Part shown: piece by piece, positions 7,302 to 13,075 of the stretch | How positions within the stretch are numbered: the first letter of the stretch is position 1 | Layout: every line of letters begins with the position of its first letter | Notes under the pieces: generated by a model | What the model was told of the DNA's origin: nothing | Seen by the model: only the letters and a program-made list of their open reading frames with translations | Databases searched by the model: none | Program-made: the position numbers and the translations under genes | Origin: Candidatus Desantisiibacteriota bacterium | GTDB lineage: Bacteria; JACRDZ01 | Direction of reading: 5' to 3' | NCBI GenBank assembly: GCA_016209155.1 | Contig: JACQWU010000157.1 | Location: 1 to 13,075, forward strand | Length of the DNA stretch: 13,075 nucleotides

Positions 7302-7355
7302 CTCTTTGCACTTTTATTCTTTTACCCTTTACCGCCGTAAGGCGGTAAAAATTTT
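7296..7355 (+). promoter_or_regulatory. Post-VR2 target-recognition segment with hairpin (stem 7328-7336/7341-7349)
   Basis: This is the second copy of the 60-base segment found after VR1, with five differences. The hairpin is longer here: TTTACCGCC (7328-7336) pairs perfectly with GGCGGTAAA (7341-7349) around GTAA. The loop has four bases in both copies but differs at one base (GTTA versus GTAA). This conservation outside any reading frame supports a role in DGR target recognition. A terminator role at the end of the locus is also possible. Confidence 0.65.
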
Positions 7356-7419
7356 AAAATTTTTGATTATTAACTGATTTGGGAAATATATTCCAATGAA
7401 CTTTTATTCTAACTTCAAA

Positions 7420-7448
7420 TTGCCAATGAAGCGATAATAATATATAAT
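7420..7448 (+). promoter_or_regulatory. Sigma-70-type promoter of the Fic gene
   Basis: TTGCCA (7420-7425) and a perfect TATAAT (7443-7448) are separated by 17 bases. The predicted start of transcription is near 7455, leaving a short leader before ATG 7490. The direct repeat TGAAGCGAT occurs at 7427-7435 (inside the spacer) and 7461-7469 (just after the start site), 34 bases apart, and could be a regulator site. Confidence 0.6.
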
Positions 7449-7489
7449 TGCATCAATATTTGAAGCGATTAAATAGGGTGAAAAATATT

Positions 7490-8443
7490 ATGACAAAATA
7501 TATATGGCAGAAAAAGGATTGGTATGATTTTAATTATGATCATAAAGCATTGATTGAATTACTTGCAAAAGCACGTCTTATGCAGGGAAATATGCTCGGG
7601 AAAATGTCATTGCTTGATATAAACCAGGAGATAGAAGCTCAGGCTGAAGTTCTTATTGAGGAAGCAGTAAGAACAGCAGAGATAGAAGGTATGTCATTAA
7701 ACAGAGATGCAGTAAGATCATCGGTAGCTATGCGTTTAGGGCTTCCGCATGGGGTAAACATAAAAGATAGAAATGCGGATGGACTTGTTGAGGTTTTGCT
7801 TGATGCAATACATTTTAATGAAAAACCACTTACGCAGGAAAGATTAAACGCCTGGCAGGCAGCGCTTTTCCCGACAGGATATTCAGGTCTAAAGAAAATA
7901 CGTACCGGAGAATTGCGGGGTCATGATCCAATGCGTGTAATATCAGGACCTATAGGTAAAGAAAAAATGCATTTTGAAGCACCGCCTGCGCAGCAGATTA
8001 AAAAAGAATTAAGCCATTTTATAAATTGGTGGAATGATTCATCGGATAAAATGGACGGTATGTTACGGGCTGCTGCCGCGCATCTGCGATTTATAACAAT
8101 ACACCCTTATGAGGATGGAAATGGAAGAATAGCGCGCGCACTGACAGATATGGCTCTTTCACAGGATTAAAAAATAAAAGTAAGATTTTATAGTGTTTCT
8201 TCACAAATCATGAAAAATCGGGAGGATTATTACAATATTCTTGAAAATATCCAGAACTGTCGTCTTGATGTCACTGAATGGTTTGTATGGTTTATAAAAT
8301 GTGTTATATCCGCGATAGAACATTCGCAAAATATTATTGCAAATGTGTTCAAAAAAGCTGAATTCTGGAAAAAACATGCACAAACACAATTAAATGAAAG
8401 ACAGAGAAAAGTGATAGCTAAACTTCTTGAAGCAGGTCCCTAA
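7490..8443 (+). pseudogene. Fic-family protein (DUF4172-Fic type), interrupted by an in-frame stop and truncated
   Basis: The preferred start is ATG 7490 (MTKYIWQKKDW, the typical beginning of DUF4172), not TTG 7448, which overlaps the -10 box. The inhibitory-helix motif TAEIEG (62-67, (S/T)xxxE(G/N)) and the catalytic loop HPYEDGNGRIAR (205-216) are complete, so the ancestor was an AMP-transferase-type Fic enzyme with built-in autoinhibition. TAA at 8168-8170 stops it after codon 226. The same frame then reads KIKVRFYSVSSQI and onward to LNERQRKV..LLEAGP before TAA at 8441. Relatives as I recall them have D-E-K at the stop, so a single GAA>TAA change explains it. Full-length relatives run to ~370 residues with a C-terminal winged helix, which is missing here. 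A 226-residue truncated product could still be made. Confidence 0.8.
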
Positions 8444-8862
8444 AGCAAAATCAACTTCTTTGCTGTCTTTTGTGCGCATATAGTGTAAGGATATATTCAT
8501 CCCTTTAGCATCATGCAAATATTGGATATGTTTAAGCAGGCTTACTGCAACAGTAAGGGCGAACCTACTCGTTTACGAAGCATTTCCAGTAAAAGACGGA
8601 TTGCCCTGATTTCACTTATACGACTAAAATCCATTACATCTTTACGCACAATATCCGTATAATATTGCTGGCGCCAGCGCTCGGCATACTCATCAGATAA
8701 GGAAAGAAATGGTTCAGGAAAACCGCCTAATCTATTTAATGCAGAAACTGCTTCGTAAGGTGGCAAGAGACCGGATAATTCCTTTACCGAAAGCGGATTT
8801 AAATGGAAAAGAAAATATCTGCCTGCAAGGGAATCTCCTGTTTGCCGAAAAGTATCCAATTA
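8441..8862 (-). pseudogene. Remnant of an AAA_14/DUF4143 ATPase, internally deleted
   Basis: On the minus strand, 8859-8545 reads LDTFRQTGDSLAGRYF, then LNPLSVKELSG, LGGFPEPF, WRQQYYTDIVRKDV and LLEMLRKRVGSP. This is the middle of the AAA_14/DUF4143 ATPase family, just after the usual GSAR motif. A stop codon (8860-8862) lies immediately upstream, and the Walker A half is absent. After RVGSP the frame shifts and the family's C-terminal part appears: VAVSLLKHIQYLHD, then LHYMRTKDSKEVDFAL, ending at 8441. About 100 residues normally lie between these pieces, so there has been an internal deletion with frameshift. The remnant abuts the broken Fic end exactly (8440/8441), suggesting one rearrangement joined the two. 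Not functional. Confidence 0.75.
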
Positions 8863-8877
8863 TTGCAAAATAGTCAA

Positions 8878-8907
8878 GACTAAAATGCATTTTGATGCAT
8901 TTTAGTC
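8878..8907. repeat. Perfect 13-bp inverted repeat with 4-base loop
   Basis: Arms GACTAAAATGCAT (8878-8890) and ATGCATTTTAGTC (8895-8907) flank TTTG. The repeat lies at the boundary between the pseudogene remnants and the minus-strand operon and includes the stop codon of the small lipoprotein frame (8902-8904). It could be a low-GC transcription terminator for that operon or a trace of a mobile element. The stem is AT-rich and has no clean T-run, so terminator is only one option. Confidence 0.6.
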
Positions 8908-9163
8908 GTATTTTCTAAATTTAATTATTTCTTTTTCTCCTAAAAATTTAGGTTGTCTTTTAATTACATATAAATCAATTACAGTTTTAAACCTGGCAAA
9001 TATTTCTCTCAATCTAACTTTAGTTCCATAAATGTTTTTAACATCATCAGCACAATATCCGATTGCATCTTTCGATTTCCTCAGCATTAAAGGACACTGA
9101 GGAGGAACAAGCAGAAAGAAAAATAGAAATAATTATGACTAATTTAAATTTTTTAAATTTCAT
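8902..9163 (-). pseudogene. Small predicted lipoprotein, probably frameshifted near 9075-9085
   Basis: ATG 9163-9161 begins MKFKKFKLVIIISIFLSAC: a lysine-rich start, a hydrophobic stretch and a lipobox ending LSAC with the lipid-bearing Cys at residue 19. That frame continues SSSVSFNAEEIE and soon stops at 9047. From about 9080 the neighbouring frame reads KSKDAIGYCADDVKN and onward to EKEIIKFRKYD, stopping at 8902. Joining them gives a plausible ~85-residue lipoprotein, so I treat it as one gene with a one-base frameshift (real or sequencing error). I do not recognise the family. It lies 16 bases after the slipin stop and is probably in the same operon. No clear ribosome binding site was seen, which lowers confidence. 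Confidence 0.4.
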
Positions 9164-9179
9164 ATTTGATTTATTAATG

Positions 9180-9947
9180 TTATGTATTAGTGATTTTTTT
9201 GCCTTCAACCTGCAAACTTTTAATAGTTTGAGCAAATTCTGTTGGTACTAAAATGATAAGACTATTCTGTTCAGAGCCAATCTCCTGCCAGGTCTGGAGC
9301 TGTCTTAAAATTAAAGCATTGGGGGATTCAGAGATAATTTTGGCAGCTTCTGTAAGCTTTTTGCTCGCCTCTTCTTCGGCAGACGCTTTGACAATTCGCG
9401 CTCTTTTTTCACGCATGGCTTCAGCCTCTTTTGCCATAGCGCGCTTCATATTGTCAGGTATTTCTATATTTTTAATTTCAACACTAATTATATTAATACC
9501 CCAGACATCCGTCGGGGACTGCAAAGCATCTAACACTTCTTTGCCAATTTGGTCTTTATTTGATAATAGGGTATCCAGATCATATTTTCCTAAAACATCT
9601 CTTAGTTTTGACTGCGCAAGTAAAGTGGAAGCCAGATTAAAATTATCAACTGCAATAATTGATTTTGCGGCATCGAATATTTTGTAATAAACAACTGCAT
9701 CTATTTTTATAGGGACAGAATCTTTAGTCATAATTTCCTGCGGAACAACGTCCATGGTTCGGACGCGCATATCAACAAGTTTTACATACTCAATTCCAGG
9801 GATGATTACATTAAAACCCGGATTAATTTCTCTATTCAACTTACCAAGACGGAAAACCACACCTTTTTGCCACTGGTCAACAATTCGAATACCCATAATT
9901 ACAATTATTACTGTAACTATAATTAATAAAATTAGTAAGCCTGACAT
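9180..9947 (-). CDS. Slipin (stomatin/prohibitin-like SPFH membrane protein)
   Basis: The 255-residue protein has one N-terminal membrane segment (residues 3-19), then an SPFH domain: QWQKGVVFRLGK, INPGFNVIIPGI, DMRVRTMDVVPQEIMTKD, LLAQSKLRDVLG, GINIISVEIKNIEIP. A charged coiled-coil-like stretch follows (KRAMAKEAEAMREKRA), then ILRQLQTWQEI. Members oligomerise on the membrane and organise microdomains; bacterial slipins often pair with an NfeD membrane protein, but none is encoded next to it here. The start has AAAGGAG six bases upstream. It follows thrC by 17 bases, so both are probably co-transcribed. Length is normal for the family. Confidence 0.92.
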   Translation of the reverse strand: MSGLLILLIIVTVIIVIMGIRIVDQWQKGVVFRLGKLNREINPGFNVIIPGIEYVKLVDMRVRTMDVVPQEIMTKDSVPIKIDAVVYYKIFDAAKSIIAVDNFNLASTLLAQSKLRDVLGKYDLDTLLSNKDQIGKEVLDALQSPTDVWGINIISVEIKNIEIPDNMKRAMAKEAEAMREKRARIVKASAEEEASKKLTEAAKIISESPNALILRQLQTWQEIGSEQNSLIILVPTEFAQTIKSLQVEGKKITNT

Positions 9948-9964
9948 AATTATCTCCTTTTTTA

Positions 9965-11311
9965 TTATTTATCGTCAATTGCCCTGTTTATAGCATCGAG
10001 AACTGCATCATATTTGGCAGGCAGTGCAATTGGCAGATTGGCATGATGGGGAGTAACATTTTTAATCCTGTTTTCGTGGTATTTAAGCTTAAATTCTGTA
10101 AATTTGAGCCCATGCGCTGTTGAAATAACAATCACACGCTCATGAGATTTTATTACATCCTTTTTTACAAGCTTAAATAATACAGCAAGAGCTACTCCGG
10201 TATGAGGGCAGTTATATAGCCCTGTCTTATCTCCGTGAGCTGATGCATTTGCAAGTTCATCTTCAGTTGCCTGCTCCACTATACCGTTAAACTCTTTAAG
10301 CACTTTTATCGCTTTATTTATGCTCACCGGATTGCCAATTTGAATTGCGCTTGCCAGCGTTTTTTTTGCGCGCACCGGTTTTGTATCCTTAAAGCCGGTT
10401 AGATAGCTTTTATACAGAGGATTGGCATTTGCAGCTTGCGCACAGATAATTCTCGGGCGCTTACTGATTATGCCCAGTGCTTCCATTTCAAGGAAACCTT
10501 TCCCCAGAGCTGCAACATTTCCAAGATTTCCTCCGGGGATAATAATTGTGTCGGGGACTTCCCATTCAAACTGCTGGACAATTTCATAACTTACAGTTTT
10601 TTGACCTTCGATTCTAAGTGAATTCATTGAGTTGGCAAGATAAATATTATTTTTAGCGCAGATTTCCTGTACGATTTTCATGCATCCGTCAAAATCCGTA
10701 TCAAGTGAAAGTGTCAGCGCACCGCTTGCAAGCGGTTGAATAAGCTGAGCATTCGAAACTTTATTTCTCGGCAGAAATACTATTGCCTGCATAGATCCGA
10801 TTGCGCAATACGCGGCAAGTGAAGCTGAGGTATCTCCTGTTGATGCGCATGCAACAGCAGGAATATGCTTTCCTTCCGACTGCATCTGTTTTACCATGGA
10901 AACGAGCACTGTCATACCAAGGTCTTTAAATGATCCTGTATGACTGTTCCCGCATTGTTTTATCCATAAATCATTTACCCCGATTTCTTTCCCGAGCCGT
11001 TCAGCCCAGAATAAATTACTGCCGCCTTCATATGTAGATACTATATTTTCGTTAGCAATATTCGGGCATACAATTTCCTTTTTCCCCCATACTCCGCTGC
11101 CATACGGCCAGTCTGTTCGTTTGTAGCGGTCATCAAAAATGTGTTTCCATTCTTCTTTTGAATGCGCTTTTTTTAATTTTTCTATATCATGACAAACTTC
11201 AAGCAACCCTCCGCAGTTCGGACAGCGATATATAATTTCATTCAGCGCATATTTCCCGGAACATCCGCCTGCGCATTGGAACCATGCATTAAAGGTTTCT
11301 TTTTTTTCCAT
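9965..11311 (-). CDS. thrC: Threonine synthase (PLP-dependent)
   Basis: This 448-residue enzyme converts O-phosphohomoserine to threonine in the cytoplasm. An N-terminal zinc-ribbon-like segment carries C13, C17, C30 and C33. The PLP lysine is K129 in [11 protein letters not shown], followed by [15 protein letters not shown] and the phosphate-binding loop PGGNLGN. The preferred start is ATG 11311: GGAGG (11321-11317) lies five bases upstream, and an earlier in-frame TTG at 11323 would place that Shine-Dalgarno inside the gene. It is first in a minus-strand operon with the slipin gene. A related PLP enzyme of the same fold is possible but less likely, given the full-length match to the threonine synthase pattern. 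Confidence 0.9.
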   Translation of the reverse strand: MEKKETFNAWFQCAGGCSGKYALNEIIYRCPNCGGLLEVCHDIEKLKKAHSKEEWKHIFDDRYKRTDWPYGSGVWGKKEIVCPNIANENIVSTYEGGSNLFWAERLGKEIGVNDLWIKQCGNSHTGSFKDLGMTVLVSMVKQMQSEGKHIPAVACASTGDTSASLAAYCAIGSMQAIVFLPRNKVSNAQLIQPLASGALTLSLDTDFDGCMKIVQEICAKNNIYLANSMNSLRIEGQKTVSYEIVQQFEWEVPDTIIIPGGNLGNVAALGKGFLEMEALGIISKRPRIICAQAANANPLYKSYLTGFKDTKPVRAKKTLASAIQIGNPVSINKAIKVLKEFNGIVEQATEDELANASAHGDKTGLYNCPHTGVALAVLFKLVKKDVIKSHERVIVISTAHGLKFTEFKLKYHENRIKNVTPHHANLPIALPAKYDAVLDAINRAIDDK

Positions 11312-11338
11312 TTTTACCTCCAATATATTTATTTGAAT

Positions 11339-11368
11339 ACTATATTATAAAAGTATATTATATGTCAA
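11339..11368 (-). promoter_or_regulatory. Sigma-70-type promoter for the thrC operon
   Basis: On the minus strand TTGACA (11368-11363) is followed after 18 bases by TATAGT (11344-11339). Transcription would start about 20 bases upstream of the thrC ATG, giving a short leader that contains the Shine-Dalgarno. No attenuator or riboswitch-like structure fits in so short a leader. Confidence 0.5.
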
Positions 11369-11407
11369 TAACTGATGTCAGTAATCTGAAATTTCTGTTC
11401 GGGTTAA

Positions 11408-11436
11408 TTGACATAATTTCATTTTTCTCTTATTAT
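11408..11436 (+). promoter_or_regulatory. Sigma-70-type promoter for the glucan phosphorylase gene
   Basis: TTGACA (11408-11413) and TATTAT (11431-11436, one mismatch) are spaced by 17 bases. The predicted start of transcription is near 11443, about 33 bases before the ATG. Confidence 0.65.
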
Positions 11437-11442
11437 ATATGC

Positions 11443-11459
11443 TATATATGCCATATATA
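11443..11459. promoter_or_regulatory. AT-rich inverted repeat at the glucan phosphorylase transcription start
   Basis: TATATATG (11443-11450) and CATATATA (11452-11459) are inverted around a single C and sit at the predicted transcription start. The position suits an operator, but alternating TA sequence forms palindromes easily, so this is weak. Confidence 0.25.
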
Positions 11460-11475
11460 TAACAAGGAGGACTTT

Positions 11476-13075
11476 ATGAAAAATTTGCATGTTTTTACCG
11501 TAGTCCCCAATTTACCTAAAAAAATTCAGCGTTTATCTGAACTTTTTTACAATCTCTACTGGAACTGGGATCACGAAGCGCTTGAACTTTTTATCCGTAT
11601 TGAACATGAACTGTGGGATAAGGTAAATCATAATCCGATGGTGCTGCTTGGTAAAATAAACCAGAAAAGATTGGAAGAACTTTCAGAAGACGAAGGTTTT
11701 GTAACCCACCTGGAAAGAATACTCACTAAATTCTATTATTACCGCCGTGAAAAAACATGGTTTGATATTGTACATGGAGGACAGTATCAAAATCTGGTTA
11801 TTGCATATTTTTCAGCGGAATTCGGCCTTGCGGAATCTCTTCCTATTTATTCAGGCGGATTAGGGATACTTGCCGGTGATCATTTGAAATCTGCCAGCGA
11901 TCTTGGTGTCCCGATAGTCGGCATGGGACTTTTATATCAGCAGGGATACTTCAGGCAGTATTTGAATATTGACGGCTGGCAGCAGGAAAGTTATCCCAAA
12001 AATGATTTTTATAATATGTGTATAGAATCGGTAAAAACTGAAGATAATAAGCCTCTTACAATCAGTGTTGATTTTCCCGGCAGGCAGGTAAAAGCTGCGA
12101 TATGGAATGTACAGGTAGGCAGAATTCATCTATATTTACTGGACACAAATATCCTCGAAAATTCTCTTGAAGACAGAAAGATAACAGATCAGCTATATGG
12201 CGGTGATCTTGAGATGAGAATAAAACAGGAAATATTACTGGGAATCGGCGGCGTAAGAGCTCTTCGCGCTCTAAAAATAAATCCAACTATATTTCATTTA
12301 AACGAAGGGCATTCTGCTTTTTTATCGGTTGAACGGATCCGTTTACTTATGGAAGAAAACAACCTATCTTTTGATGAAGCTTATAAAGCATGCAAAGCCA
12401 GCAATATTTTTACAACTCATACTTCGGTTCCTGCGGGGATTGATATTTTTCCGCCATTTTTAATAGAAAAATATTTTAATGGATTTTATCAAAAAATGGC
12501 TATTGATTTTGATACATTTATGGGTCTTGGCAGAATGAATGTTCCGAATAATGGGGAACCATTCAATATGGCAATATTAGCTATAAAAACAACAGTATTC
12601 AGAAATGGCGTAAGCAAGCTTCATGGAATAGTTTCACGTAAAATGTGGAAAGGTTTATGGCCGGAATTGAATGAGGAAGAAATCCCGATTAAATCCATCA
12701 CCAACGGAGTCCATGTACGTTCCTGGATATCCCATGAAATGGAAAATCTGCTTACAAGATATTTGGGTCCTTCATGGATAAATAATCCTGCTGATCAGAG
12801 CGTATGGAATAATATTTCAAAGATTCCAAGTTCCGAACTCTGGCGGGTACATGAAAGACGACGGGAATTGCTTGTTGTGTATGTCCGGGAAAAATTGCAG
12901 AATCAGATACGCGAAAGAGGAGGCTCGATGTCTGAAATTATTCAGTCTGAACAGGTACTCAATCCTGAAGCATTTACTATCGGCTTCGCAAGAATATTTG
13001 CTTCTTATAAACGCGCTACTTTAATATTTAATGATCCAGACAGACTTGAAAAAATTCTTAATAATAAAGAAAGAC
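11476..13075 (+). CDS. glgP: Alpha-glucan (glycogen/maltodextrin) phosphorylase, 3'-truncated by window end
   Basis: The frame is open from ATG 11476 (AAGGAGG at 11464-11470, five bases upstream) to the window end, 533 complete codons. The N-terminus (LSELFYNLYWNW) matches the DUF3417-type start of the alpha-glucan phosphorylase family. Family blocks follow in order: YFSAEFGLAESLPIYSGG, GILAGDHLKSASDLGVP, HLNEGHSAF, TTHTSVPAGIDIF, SKLHGIVSRKMW and TNGVHVRSW. The enzyme releases glucose-1-phosphate from glycogen or maltodextrins. The PLP-binding lysine and the C-terminal part of the catalytic domain lie beyond the window. The gene is transcribed alone or first in an operon, divergent from thrC. 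Confidence 0.92.
   Translation, partial: MKNLHVFTVVPNLPKKIQRLSELFYNLYWNWDHEALELFIRIEHELWDKVNHNPMVLLGKINQKRLEELSEDEGFVTHLERILTKFYYYRREKTWFDIVHGGQYQNLVIAYFSAEFGLAESLPIYSGGLGILAGDHLKSASDLGVPIVGMGLLYQQGYFRQYLNIDGWQQESYPKNDFYNMCIESVKTEDNKPLTISVDFPGRQVKAAIWNVQVGRIHLYLLDTNILENSLEDRKITDQLYGGDLEMRIKQEILLGIGGVRALRALKINPTIFHLNEGHSAFLSVERIRLLMEENNLSFDEAYKACKASNIFTTHTSVPAGIDIFPPFLIEKYFNGFYQKMAIDFDTFMGLGRMNVPNNGEPFNMAILAIKTTVFRNGVSKLHGIVSRKMWKGLWPELNEEEIPIKSITNGVHVRSWISHEMENLLTRYLGPSWINNPADQSVWNNISKIPSSELWRVHERRRELLVVYVREKLQNQIRERGGSMSEIIQSEQVLNPEAFTIGFARIFASYKRATLIFNDPDRLEKILNNKER

Noticed and set aside
6919-7311. Minus-strand open frame opposite the FGE-like domain of target 2
   Set aside because: It is antisense to a clear domain, has no recognisable motifs, and its openness follows from codon use on the other strand.
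7448-7489. Upstream TTG (7448) as the Fic start
   Set aside because: It overlaps the TATAAT box and lacks a Shine-Dalgarno. The conserved N-terminus begins at ATG 7490.
9253-9993. Plus-strand open frames opposite the slipin gene
   Set aside because: They are antisense to a well-conserved gene, with no start signals or motifs.
11932-12286. Minus-strand frames inside the glucan phosphorylase gene
   Set aside because: They are shadows of a conserved plus-strand gene with no supporting signals.

Overview
The window is AT-rich bacterial DNA. Genes have clear Shine-Dalgarno sequences, and two of them appear to start at TTG. It resembles a genome fragment of an uncultured anaerobic bacterium, but no gene here lets me assign a phylum. 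It divides into three parts.

Part 1 (about 1-7360) is a diversity-generating retroelement (DGR) with two target genes. The order is a large target (kinase-like + NACHT NTPase + FGE-sulfatase/C-type-lectin-fold domain, 204-3695) ending in variable repeat VR1; an Avd-type accessory gene (3767-4114); a DGR reverse transcriptase (4101-5213); the template repeat TR (5159-5274), which overlaps the 3' end of the RT frame; a structured non-coding stretch; and a second target (KAP-type NTPase + FGE-like domain, 5449-7301) ending in VR2. I aligned TR to each VR by eye. Upstream of the 3'-terminal mismatch there are 9 differences in VR1 and 13 in VR2, and all 22 fall on TR adenines. Both targets are followed by the same ~60-bp segment with a GC-rich hairpin, the expected layout of a DGR target-recognition site. 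The likely logic is that RT and Avd copy TR RNA with adenine-specific errors and paste the cDNA into the 3' ends of two NTPase genes, diversifying the ligand-binding face of their C-terminal domains. An STAND/NACHT switch carrying a hypermutable sensor and a kinase-like N-terminus suggests a signalling or conflict (defence) system. The second target is broken between Walker A and Walker B, although its VR is heavily diversified.

Part 2 (about 7380-9165) is a decayed zone. It holds a Fic gene (DUF4172-Fic type) with a good promoter but an in-frame nonsense codon and a lost C-terminus. A minus-strand remnant of an AAA_14/DUF4143 ATPase abuts it. Next come a perfect 13-bp inverted repeat and a small, probably frameshifted lipoprotein gene.

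Part 3 (about 9180-13075) looks like ordinary core genome. A minus-strand operon, thrC then a slipin/stomatin-like gene then the small lipoprotein, is divergent from a plus-strand alpha-glucan phosphorylase gene that runs off the window end. Both sides of the divergent intergenic region have recognisable sigma-70-type promoters.
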